DNA of 64,000 nucleotides, taken from the NCBI RefSeq assembly GCF_051020765.1, contig NC_134943.1, positions 7,378,001 to 7,442,000 of the forward strand, written 5' to 3'. This document shows positions 53,845 through 64,000 of the stretch, piece after piece (position 1 is the stretch's first letter; each line of letters starts with the position of its first letter). The stretch comes from Lasioglossum baleicum (taxonomy: Eukaryota; Arthropoda; Insecta; Hymenoptera; Halictidae). The notes beneath the pieces are model-generated. The model was not told where the DNA came from, made no database searches, and saw only the letters and a list, made by a program, of their open reading frames with translations. The position numbers were made by a program, and so were the translations under genes.

Positions 53845-55812
53845 CCGTTTATGCGTTATGCCAATATTTAGCTAAATTTTAGAAAAGGTACGTGTACCTA
53901 ATGAACGCTCAATTCCCGGCGAGTCGGAGGGTGATCCATTAATTATTTAGCCGTAGCACGCATCGATTCATTAAGCTCGCCTGTTAATAAACTTCAACGG
54001 GAGAGAAGAAGTTTTCGAAACTCATTTCCGAGACGCCCGCGCCACGTAAACTCGTGTCCACTCGTCGCCCATTCCACGTTCCCCGGAAATGACCCTCGAA
54101 CTTCTTCAGTTTTCCAATAATCCGGCGGAATAAGTGGCGTTGTGTCGGTTGACCACGGTTACCGGGTCCCCATCGACGAACTTCCGGCCGGTTTCGCCGG
54201 AGTTCCTTAATTTTTTATTAACAGCCTCTTCTTACTGGAACCGACGCGACGCGGCTGTTGTACCGTGTCCGGGCCGGCCGGCCGGGCGCAGCCTCCACGG
54301 AAAGTTTCACCGTCGCTCATCCGTTTCTTCGGCCGATTTTCAACTTCTCGAGCTCCGGCTGGCTCATTTTTCTTCGATTATGCGCAACCGCATGAAAATC
54401 GCGGCTACTTTCCCTCGACGAAAACCCTCGATGTCGACGCCTCCGGCAACACAACGAAAATTAGGTGCTTGTTTCGAACTTTTCCCTTGGAAACTACACT
54501 GCCAATTGTGCTGAAATTTTCAGGAGTCATTACCATACTATTCCTGTAATAGACAAGATTATTTCTCACAGGAACAGATAAGCAGACTGTTCGGTTTCGC
54601 GACAAGATCGGACATTGCTCATCACGTCTTTGTAATTGCTTTCCTTACAAAAATTCGAACATTAAACATCTGCCACTCCGCGCGGCAATCGTTTATATTT
54701 AGTAATAATTAATCTGAAATGAAACTATTCAGTTTTATTGATTTCCCCAATCTTTAGAAGAGGATAAAAAAATTGACTCCAGGTAACTTTGGGATTTTGG
54801 TTGCATCGTATTATAGTAAGATAGTATATTTTGATATTATATAAGTTAGAATTGCTACTACTTGCAAATCTTCCTTTCCGAAACCCGCGCGAAAACACAG
54901 ACGATTTTATGTTAATAAAATTCGAAATTTTTAGGAGATGGAGTTTGAAGATCGTACTATTTAGCAAGAATATTTATGAAGAATGAATGTCGCCCGATCC
55001 ATTACACGAAGCTGGGAATCGAAGCGATGTAGGTCGTTCTTGAGTCCGTCTCGTTCCGCTTCGATTTGAAATCGCGATTCCTTGCGGTCCGGAGATAGTC
55101 GCGAGAGTATGGAACGAGGGAGACACGGAGTATCGACCTCGCATAAGCGGAAAATTATATTTACACTGTGCTCGACGCGCTGCAGCTCGCGGAGAAGCGT
55201 GTGTCCCCGGTAAAAATTGTTCCCGGACGGGATCCAATATTTACGCTTCTCGTCGAGGCGTGCGAACGACGACGCGCGCCGACGTCTACGGAATAGCTGG
55301 CTCCCGCTGTGACGGCGACGCCGACGGAACAATGGGCACCTGTTACCGGGCAGGCTGAAAATTAATTGAAAGTACGCGCGCTCGCCCGGTATCAATCGAA
55401 GATCGTTCGAGAACCATCAGGGCTACCAGCCCCTGACAATATTGCTCGGACAGAATTTCTTTCCCTCCCGCAACTGCGTCACAAGGCTGCGAATCTCCAT
55501 TCAACTTCGCCTTTCAACGCGTCGCTCAATGGAAATCAAAATAACAGAAGAATCCTTTCAACAGGACTCGATTTCTTGTCCACGAAATAGACTCGAACGC
55601 CAGTTGTGTATTCTTTCTATCTTACAAAGAGACGTTTTAATTGTGTGGACACTCCTGTCGATCTGTCGCGTCAATCACTTGTCTGGGAATCTTTATATAC
55701 AAGAGAAAAATTGTCTGCGTTAATCACAAGGAACGGGAGCCATGTAGAAATTTATTTCTGATGTTCAACTATTTTTAAGAAGAAGTAGAATGATGTATTG
55801 TGAAAACAATAT
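53845..55812. other. non-coding tract, no gene supported
   Basis: Frames of 126 and 144 codons (54134-54514 +, 54961-55395 -) lack domains. An AT-rich patch runs at about 54640-54960. No repeat family is recognised. Confidence 0.4.
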
Positions 55813-55942
55813 GTGAAAACAAACCAACATTGGTAACAACATTTCGACACATACTAAAGAAAAAGTACATATGCATTTTCTTTGTTCCTCGTTACTATCC
55901 GTTTTTGTTAACCGCACAGCTCACCTCGCTGCTCCACTATAA
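55813..55942 (+). mobile_element. MITE, truncated second copy of the 51445 family
   Basis: From GTGAAAACAAACCAACAT to GCTGCTCCACTATAA the sequence follows 51491-51611 closely, including CAACATTTCGACACATACTA and AAAAGTACATATG. The whole left arm and the last ~8 bp of the right end are missing. The T-rich middle differs, so the two copies have diverged since amplification. Confidence 0.8.
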
Positions 55943-57877
55943 CCGCATACTTAGTCATACAGAAACGAAAATAGTCCAACTTATGCTACTGGATTCTAGC
56001 GACGACACTTGGAAGGGTTTCCGCGTTCTTATTTGCGTCACCGGGTATTATAACGTTAATCTCACGCCGTCTGACCGCGCGTAGGTTCGAGTCCACGAGT
56101 CCGGGCCGGTGAAGCATTGACCTGTACTACTGGGACCGAAAGGATTTCAATACTATAAACGTCTGATCGTAAAAGAACGTTGCTCTCTCGACTGCGGGAA
56201 AGCAGATGGACCTGTAATAAAGGTTCTACAAAGCTTCCAGCATTCAGTCGTAGAACGTCTTTTGCTAGAAGACAGAAGCATTGACCTGTACCACTGATTC
56301 TGACGGAATACGATTCCTGCGGGTCTTTCATCGCGGCAGAGCTTTGAATTTATGGGCTACTTAAATGAAAGCAGCTCCATTCCACGGGAAAATGTAAATA
56401 TTGAGCTATTTGTTCGCTAAATGGAATTTGCGTTAACAATATCCCCATGGAGATAGAGGAAACGGACGAATGGACTGGATTCTTCTCTCTGTGAAAGATA
56501 TTAAACCATCAAAACACCAAACTCTCGCGAAAGATGGTTATTTCTCCGCGGGATTACTGGGAGGGAGGAGGCTCTCGTATCTTGAATTATATTTTCCTGG
56601 TATTTGAATGGGAATCACGATATTTGAATAATGCCCGAGAAACAATTCGCTGGCGGGATCAGACGCTGGTCCGCAGGGAGGTTCATCTCGCTTGAAAAGC
56701 GATACGCCGGGATCGATAAGCATTATGCGTATTGGTTGTTCGCAGCTTTCAGCCGGCACTCGCGCGCTCCTTTCACCGCTTTGTCGGCGGTACGTGTCTG
56801 TTTCACGGTTGTCGAGGCGACGCGACGCCCACGCTAATTCTTCTCCTCGTCTCGCCGCCAACCGGGACAAAAATTGAATCCCGACCCGGCCTGCTCGATT
56901 CGATTGACTCCGAAAAGGCTTTTTGGAGCGTGTAATTGATCTGGCCGGTGGCCTACGGCCGACGGCTGCAATAAGGGGGAAACAATGATGTGAGAGCTGT
57001 CCCCCGGCCAGGTGACATTAGATTTTCCTGCGTCGATCAAAAGATGAGTCTCGGTTCAGGTGATGTCAGTGGCCTGTCACGAAGTTAATGACGGTGAAAT
57101 GTAATTCTGATAAGTGGTGAAAGGTTCGTTTAATCCTAACGGTGAAGAAATATAGAAACATATAAAGGACACGCTTCCTAGACTATTGTAGAATTTGGGA
57201 AATACTTTACCGAATTGAAAAATTATTTTCATGCTGGTGAAATTGATCAAAATACCCCTATTTCGAAGTACTGCCATTATTAAGCTAAACCTGGTACGAA
57301 AAAAAGGAACACACCGAGTCACTTTCTTATCGATTTAAATTGACAAATAAACGAAGGCCTCATGCGCTCAGTGCCAGCAACGGAAAAAAAGCGTTGCAGC
57401 ACCTCGCCTTATCGCATCTCACCCCCCGAAATTTCCGTCAGCCTTGCCACCCCGGAATCGTTATCGGTTTCTCGTCCGAGTAGAATCGTACGTGCCCCGA
57501 CAAACGTTCCGTGCACCGTGCCCTTTGGCTGTCGTTTGTCCAACCTGCTCCCAGCAACGAGCAGCTCGCAGCACGCTCAGATCGTTCCGCGAAAGCTCGA
57601 GGGACGAACGACGAAGAAAGAAAGGAAACGAGCAACAACGGGAAGACTTCTTTTTTGACCGTGAGCTCAAGTCACCGTTTCCCTCCTCCAGCCACCTTAG
57701 ACTCCGATAACCAACCCCTTTCAACCCCGCTGCTCCCTTTACGGCCGCGGAGAGGCCCTTTGAACAGGCGTGGAGCCCTGGGAAAACTCAGATCGCCCTC
57801 TTTCTCGCACCCCCCCCCCCCACCTCCCAACCATCCCGATCTACCACAAGTGGTTTATAGGCGCAGCTAAAAGCTCG
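55943..57877. other. non-coding tract with reverse repeat-variant fragments
   Basis: Between 56095 and 56300 the phrase AGCATTGACCTGTACTACTG and two similar ones (near 56206 and 56279) recur; these match the GACCTGTTCTACT core of the variant repeat. The rest is CpG-rich with domain-free frames up to 119 codons and a C-run at about 57810-57821. Confidence 0.4.
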
Positions 57878-58200
57878 TGGCACACTAGAGCGCACCGCCG
57901 CCTGACCAGCGCCACTGTGGTTTAAAAGTCAGTTCTAGCGCGAATAAATTAAAAATACCAACGTAAATCTGTTAAAATGTATACTTGTATGATAGTTTGA
58001 TGCGTATACTACAATAACAAGAGCAAAATTAGTAAATCACACCACCGTATTATTGTTGGCAAGACTGTCAACATTCCAGTAACCACATTTTGTTTTTCTG
58101 CGTCAGTCAATTGCTACAAATCATAAACCCGAAATATCGAGTTCTTTCTTGAAGTGTGTATAAATTGTGTTAGTATCTTGTTATATATGATATTATCAGT

Positions 58201-58219
58201 ATGGCTGTAACTGGAAATG
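58201..58219 (+). pseudogene. possible first coding segment of the TIR element ORF
   Basis: ATG at 58201 opens MAVTGN and runs into G|GTAGGT at 58219/58220, a plausible splice donor. Whether it belongs to the same reading as the downstream frame is unproven. Confidence 0.25.
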
Positions 58220-58339
58220 GTAGGTTTACGTTTCCTTCGCACACACTTTATGATATATTTTATGAACTGATACTTATTAAGAAAAATTATTAGAATGTCG
58301 TAAGTTTTACAAAATTTGCACGCGTTGCGAAGTATTTAA

Positions 58340-58726
58340 TTTCAAAGCTTACTTCATCTCCATAAACGGCAAAGAGAAAACGCGATCCCCCGCTTAGAGT
58401 TGGTCGAAGGATGGTTCAAATTGAAGAATTTGAAACTCATTAGTGGATTACTAGAGGCTATTTTTACCGGAAGGAATGTGAGCGGACACAATATTGAAGG
58501 AATTTTAGAGAACTTTATCAAAAATATTGAGGAACGTTGGAAAATAGGCAATAATTATAAAGATAGATTTCTGTCAAAAAATACGACTTGGTTAGAATCG
58601 ACCATAATATTCCCCTTTAATGAGATTGACATTCACGATCTTGAACCCGCAAGAGTTGGAAGGCCATTAAAACATTTTAATGAATGTAGTATTAGATTAA
58701 TAATTATTATATTAATAAACAAGTAG
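58340..58726 (+). pseudogene. ORF remnant of the TIR element, unknown family
   Basis: The frame is open from 58340 to TAG at 58724-58726. It includes WFKLKNLKLI, an acidic/hydrophobic middle, and near the end DLEPARVGRPLKHFNECS. The preceding 60 bp encode, in another frame, a cysteine-containing phrase (FYKICTRCEVF) that ends at a stop near 58396, which suggests a frameshift. Composition (Lys/Asn/Ile-rich) contrasts with the flanking DNA and fits a transposon-borne gene. I do not recognise the protein family. Confidence 0.4.
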
Positions 58727-58874
58727 TCAGTATTGTAAATTATGTTTTACTTACTTTACTCAAATATTTAAAAGTAATTTTTACACATAATGTCAATTTT
58801 TTCCTCGCACAATAATTAATTCGCACTAGAACTGACTTCTAGACCACTGTGCGACGGTGGGCTCTAGTGTGCCA

Positions 58875-61596
58875 TGACCATAATCCGCACTTAGAGTATC
58901 TTTATTTCTGTCGTAATATAGCGATCGAAACGCAGATACGCGTTGATTAAACTGCAGAGAGCGTCGACAAAAATGCTCAGTTTCTGCTCCCACATTTTGA
59001 AGAATTGTGTCACTTCTTAGAGACGGAATTTGCAGTGCGCCAGGCGCAATGGCCAGCCATTAAAAACCATTTCTACTTCTAATCGGTCTAAAATTTGTTG
59101 CAGTGTCTAGAAATGGTGCCAGTGGCATGTCTGACTACAGCAGACCGTTTCCACTGGCGTCGAGAGTACATATCCTTCACGGAGAGAGTTCGCGCGCAGC
59201 TATTCGGGATTGGTAGCGATATTGGGGCGCTAGTTAGGTTAAAAGCCCGGCGATGGTGGGGTTACGGATAGCCAGTTTATACGCAATTGTAAATAATGCT
59301 CACCGTCCTTGGGGAGCTTTATCTCGGAGCGTTTCCGCGGAAAGCGACGCGGCAATTCCCGCGCAGCTCTATGTGAAAAGTTTCGATGTTCGAGCAGAGC
59401 CACTCGGTTCGTTTCCCGTGCCTTATCTTCATTACGCTCGCTGGATATTAGGCGGCGAACTTCTGGATAAATAACGCATTTAAAAGGGGACGTATCTGAT
59501 ACGCAGGAAAAAGTGTATGGCTGCGTTCGACGAAGAATCTTCAACAATAGGCGATAGAGGAGACGGCAGGCTCTCCATTTTAGAAATTGAAGGAACGCTT
59601 TCAATAGGTCAATTAATTCCTGCTTTAATCGTTTTAAAAGCAGCAAGGACCGAAAATCCTGGAACCGGCAAGTGCTTCGTTTACACAGCAACATTAAATC
59701 CGACGGTGGATTCTCCGACTCACAATCGTTCTACGTTCCCGACCCTCTCGAAAACTGCAGCGAAAATCCAGGGTTCGCAAACATCCGGGAGAACTTTTTC
59801 GACAGCTCGAAGCTCTCCAAGATTTTTTAATATTCCCATTCTTGGCGGAGCTCTGCGAGAAAATCCCGCAAATGCTGGAGACCAATTCGGAAAGTTATTT
59901 GTAGTCCAGAGGTTGATGGATGCAAAAATCTGAAGAAATTTTTCGCCCAGCTTCCGGGTAATGAGAAACGTGAGATGACTAAATTCGACCCTTAACCTCG
60001 ACGACCCTTCCTGTGGAAGCCTTCGGTCAGCCCTCGGACCTTGACCATCGAAGTTTCGACGACGCAGATTTTTCTTTCCTCCCAGAAAGGTTTGTCGAAA
60101 TTTACGAGCCGGAACAGCGGACCTCCAGATAGTCCCTGGACCCTTTGAAGAAAAGCTCTTCGGCCTGTTTATCTGTGCTCGTCCACTCGTAAGACGTCGT
60201 CCGCGATATTTGTAACACGACCGAGATTTATACTACAGTATTTTATAGGACTTACGGCGGGCGGTCTGCGAGGCTGAGCTTTTGAAAAATCCAAGATTAA
60301 TTTCACCCTTAACGTGAAAGTATCGTACTGCGACTATTGGGGTGAATGTTGACGATTTATTTTCTTCAGACGATGACGTACTTAAATTTTGTACCATTGA
60401 ACAATTTTTATATCTTAGTTAAATAATATCTATAATTCAATGTTACCAGTACAAAACCGTGTATGGTGAGCGCATCCAGAACATTCAATTTCGCGATTAG
60501 CTTCCTCATTTCGAAGCAGGCGAAATCAATGGCTCGTGGCGTCGTGAAAAACAGGTTTTTCTCGGGCCGAAAAATTTGGTAGTTCGCCAGGGAGAGAGAG
60601 AGCGGTGCGTTAAAAACGGAACGGGCGTCGTTGCAATACGGATGGGACCGTATGCAGATGGCCAGTCGTAAAACCGGGGCGCTATAAAACGGCCGGCTTT
60701 GTAATTACGAGTGGCCTTTGTCTGGCAGTAGTCGGTGCCGGTCGCTGGCCAGACACATCCCCGCGAAAACAAGATCGATTCGAGCGAACACCCTGGAGAT
60801 CCGTTTGCTTCGTGATCCACGGGCACAGCCGTGGGAAGAAACTGCATTACCAACGAGGCTACCGCGACGGGCTAACAATGAGAATCGTTAACAGAAACAA
60901 TGGGAGAACCTCGGTCCGTCGGGGATGAAAGGTTTCGTTGTTGAAACTCTTTTCGAACGGCACGGCGGAAAATCTTGTTTGCGGCCGGGACTCTCACGCG
61001 ATCTTTAGCTATCGATCGGGGGAAGACAGCTAATTGGCTGGTGCTTCGATCCCTTTGACGCTCCTGATTGTCATTTTACACCGGGAAAAATATAAAAGAC
61101 AATCAAGGTGTTCAGCATCAATTATAAATAAATTTCTCAATTTTTGATTATCTTTTGGACAACGTTTTTAAGTCATTATTCGTATTTTGTCTATAATATT
61201 CATCGTAACAGATATACGTGAAACATTCTAATGCAGATGCGAAGTTATGATGGTTATGTAACCAACGCCCGATTGCAAGTTTAGTACACAGGATTTAGGA
61301 TCTTATCGAGCCATAAAAGCAGCGAGAATTGTTTCCTAGGATTGCACTGGCTGTTCCAGTAATCGTTGTCGACATTTTGATGAATGGTTTACGTAGTGGC
61401 AATAATTTTCTCTCATCGGAACGTCTTGTCGTTCGTTCGCCTATTGATCGCTCGTATCTCCACTGATGAACGTGTCTGGCCAATTTCGACGGCCGTGAAT
61501 GTGTCGTAAAACTTTCGACGGTGTTACGCACGTGTTGAATTCGATCGTTGAATGTCGTTCTACCCCTAAGCTACCAGTATAGTCTATTAATCTTCA
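58875..61596. other. non-coding tract, no gene supported
   Basis: A repeat-family fragment (CATGTCTGACTACAGCAGAC then TTCCACTGG) lies near 59126-59157. Frames of up to 151 codons (59239-59694 -, 59517-59933 +) lack domains. Nothing else is seen. Confidence 0.4.
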
Positions 61597-62144
61597 CTCG
61601 AACGCCCTTTGTAACAGAATAACTTTTTTATAATCGTACCAAAACGACCTGCTTTTTTATAATCAATTAGAAGTATTGGTTTATGAAATGATGTGCAGAA
61701 AAGATTTTCCAAAAATTATAATATAATTTACAAGGTTACATGCAAAAATAAAAAAGGCATTTTATAAAACTTTTTTATTTGGGCCATTAATGAAAATTTA
61801 GAATATATGTTTTGTAGATCTATGTTAGTTATACACATGCTGAGAGTTTCATCGAAATCGATTGACGCAGGAAAAGACGACACGCGTCGAAAGATGTACG
61901 ACTCTGTGGATTTTAAGCAGAAACTGATCAAAAGTTGCGTGGAACTACGATTTTCACCATTGTTAATCGCTCGTAGAAATTTCAGCATGTGTGTAACTAA
62001 CATAGATCTACAAAACATATATTTTAAATTTTCTTTAATCTTTTTTGCATATCATTTCATAAACCAATGCTTCTAATTGATTATAAAAAAATCAGGTCGT
62101 TTGGTACAATTGTAAAAAAGTTATTCTGTTTTAAAGGCCGTTCG
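61597..62144. mobile_element. palindromic (fold-back) element, ~548 bp
   Basis: Inverted arms start near TCGAACGCCCTTTGTAACAG on the left; read inward from 62144 on the right the matching end is TTCGAACGGCCTTTAAAACA. Both continue through CAGAATAACTTTTTTA, TAATCAATTAGAAG(T/C)ATTGG, TTTATGAAATGAT and TTTTGTAGATCTATGTTAGT. Arms are about 250 and 160 bp before the centre near 61920; the left arm has extra sequence around 61700-61800. No transposase or clear target duplication is visible. Confidence 0.65.
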
Positions 62145-64000
62145 AATACTTTCTTTACCCACTGTATGAAATGCCTGATGTTTCGCAGCGCCATTTAAAG
62201 AAAATAACTTAAACAAAAGTAATATAAATCGTAATAGTATATCTGGATGCAAACACTACGTAGCATCTGAATTCTAAAATTAGACGTTTACAAGTATACA
62301 AATCCTCAGAAAATCAGTGCAGTTCGAAAATAGCGGAAGAAGTGCTATTAGGAGATAAGAGAGGCGATAGGAGAGGAAATTCGTCGTTCGAGAGAAGGTT
62401 TGAGAAGCTCGGCGGTTCGAGAGCGGCTAAGGAAAATATTCGCCGATAAATGGGTCAGAATCGGAGGCAGCTAGCTCTGTAACACAGAGTTGAAGAGACT
62501 TGGGGGTGACAGTCGGACGCTATCGAGTTTTCGAAGGTTCGTTCACCGACGGTGCCAAGCAAATTTCCATTTCGCTGTCCTCGCAGGATTTTGTTTTCGT
62601 GAATAGTTTCGCGGCCGGTCGTCCCGCGGGAAATCGTGCGGAAAAATCGTCGATCGGGAATTTGTGTCCAGCCACCCCACGGATAAAATCGTCGGAAGGG
62701 TGGTCCGGTCGACGAATAATTACCAGCTCGAAAAAATATTTGCCCTCCGTGAAAACGGTCGATGTAGCTATCATTATTAAGACTGGATCACCCCTACCGG
62801 AAAAAGATGAGGGGATGAATGGATTGGAAAAGTTACAATCGGTGAACTTCGCAATTTGACGGGGTGTACGTGCCGCAGGGATGCCGCTGCTAATAGGCGG
62901 GCTAATTAAAATCAAACAAAATAGTGCTAATTGACACGTATCGTGCGGAACGTTCAGCGAATTTCGTTTGATCGCGTTCCGCTTCTGTTTCCCAACCCTC
63001 TGGTCCACGAAAATAAATTCAGGGTGGGGGTAATTGTTGATCTTATCGCGCTGGGTGGTTCAATTATGCTTATGTCCGCCGAGTAGGAAGTAGAAGTAAA
63101 GGAAATGCGTTTTGGCTGAATTTTAAGTAGTACGAGTAATCGGTTTCTCAGACACGCGGGAAAATCGCGAATTCTCGATGAGACTGGTGTTGTAGAAGTA
63201 GAAGAAACAATACCGGGGAAGTTTTAAGGGAAAGTAGAGTGTAATGTTACGGAAGACTGAAGTTTAAACAGAACCGGTCAACGATTTCTCTGGCAAGAAC
63301 GAAAATCAGAATTTCCTTGTGCGATTTTCATTGTCGAACGGAGGGAAACATTCCTGGATGACTTCTTCAGGGAAAATAACATCGACAGTCGCCAGATTTT
63401 TTAAAAGCGATTTGTCATCCCCGAGGATTACTCTAAGGTATTCGAAAAGAAGTCCCAGGGAGTTCTCACCGAACTCGACGCGTTTTTAGTAAGGCGTGGG
63501 CGTTCGGGTATTGGGAACAGAAACTTCCAGGCTGCCACGAAATTTTCCAAAGAACTCTCCCCAAGGGGGTGGAAGAGTTTATCTTCGCCGGGAATTTCTG
63601 GGCGAACATCACTACAACGTCGCGATGCAACGTTCGCGATCCCATGAAAAGCGGAGGCTTTCCATCCCGGTGGAAAAGCACGGGCGTGCATGACGTGCGA
63701 TTGCCTTCGATTCGACTGTATTTTGATGTGCGTGCGTTGACAGTGGAGTGCGAACAGCGCCCGGGACCGGTGGCGCGTAAAATTGAAGCCGAGGCGCTGA
63801 AGCTTTCCAGAAGTTTCGGGCTGAACATCGGCCCTGGGATAAAGCGATCGCGAGCTACCACGGTCACGCTTACTTTCGGCACGATAAGAGACGGGGAAAT
63901 ATCCGAACAACGATCTCCCGTCGAACTGTGTCCTTTCCTCTCGCAGTCATAGTTTTATTAAAACGCTTCCCCGCTGTGCCTTTTATTAAAACGCTGCTGG
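62145..64000. other. non-coding tract to the window edge
   Basis: No gene is supported. TTGTAGAAGTAGAAG-like and AGTAGTACGAG fragments near 63080-63200 may be reverse repeat-family remnants. Overlapping frames of 119-162 codons at 62500-63008 and 63428-63952 are on opposite strands of the same CpG-rich DNA and carry no recognisable domain. Whatever gene might continue beyond 64000 cannot be judged. Confidence 0.4.

Larger units (their letters stand above)
57878..58874 (+). mobile_element. unclassified TIR transposon, ~1 kb, with a broken ORF
   Basis: The ends TGGCACACTAGAGC are identical at 57878-57891 and, inverted, at 58861-58874. Weaker similarity continues about 70 bp inward (shared AAGTCAGTTCTAG and GCGAAT(A/T)AATTA). 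There is no obvious target duplication. The AT-rich interior differs sharply from the GC-rich flanks and holds ORF remnants at 58201-58726. I cannot assign the superfamily. Confidence 0.7.

Noticed and set aside
56080..56100. B-box-like GGTTCGAGTCC suggesting a tRNA gene
   Set aside because: No A box at a proper distance upstream and no cloverleaf.

Overview
The window looks like eukaryotic nuclear DNA from an insect, most likely a hymenopteran such as a bee. The grounds are a mosaic of CpG-rich, GC-rich tracts and AT-rich islands with no visible CpG depletion, many decayed DNA transposons typical of insects (mariner/IS630, piggyBac, Transib-like, pogo-like), long microsatellites, and no dense coding. 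The host assignment is inference from this overall character. No bacterial, plasmid or viral organisation is visible. I found no complete protein-coding gene: the longer open frames (up to about 214 codons) are low-complexity Arg/Ser/Pro-rich frames in GC-rich DNA, overlap each other on both strands and show no family I recognise.

The one host-gene candidate is at the left edge. A GA-rich, CpG-rich leader leads to an ATG at 1225 in good start context, with an in-frame stop just upstream. It encodes a short basic-then-hydrophobic signal-like segment that stops at a perfect GGTAAGT splice donor at 1297/1298 in phase 1. This has the form of a signal-peptide first coding exon. If it is real, much or all of the remaining ~62 kb could be a very large first intron on the + strand; I could not identify a phase-compatible second exon.

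The rest is non-coding DNA with a rich record of repeats. Transposon fossils, left to right: a 1.52-kb Transib-like element with RSS-like CACAGTG ends and a perfect 5-bp CGGCG target duplication (5571-7090); a 702-bp mariner element (10476-11177) carrying a nested 119-bp MITE (10827-10945); a CAGGGTG-ended MITE (21213-21646); a long snap-back element (24389-24857); a 538-bp piggyBac remnant that still encodes part of the C-terminal zinc-binding domain (32365-32902); an IS630/mariner-type element with ~180-bp terminal repeats and a transposase fragment (34087-35095); a fold-back made of two mariner 3' ends (42178-42642); a MITE present in two copies (51445-51619 and 55813-55942); a pogo-like MITE (53553-53842); an unclassified ~1-kb TIR element with a broken ORF (57878-58874); and a 0.55-kb palindromic element (61597-62144). 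Two tRNA-derived, SINE-like loci lie at 23544-23616 and 52991-53062.

The most unusual signal is a degenerate 29-bp repeat (starting TCTACTTGTCTGAC and ending CAGGATTAT). It forms an array of more than 20 units at 17884-18561. Individual units have diverged heavily, yet the 29-bp register is kept almost perfectly. Shorter islands of the same unit are scattered through the window in both orientations (for example 14129-14244, 20533-20660, 26449-26535, 30280-31320, 47523-47575), and a related variant dominates 48.9-51.9 kb in the opposite orientation. I do not recognise this family, and it is the best candidate here for something undescribed.
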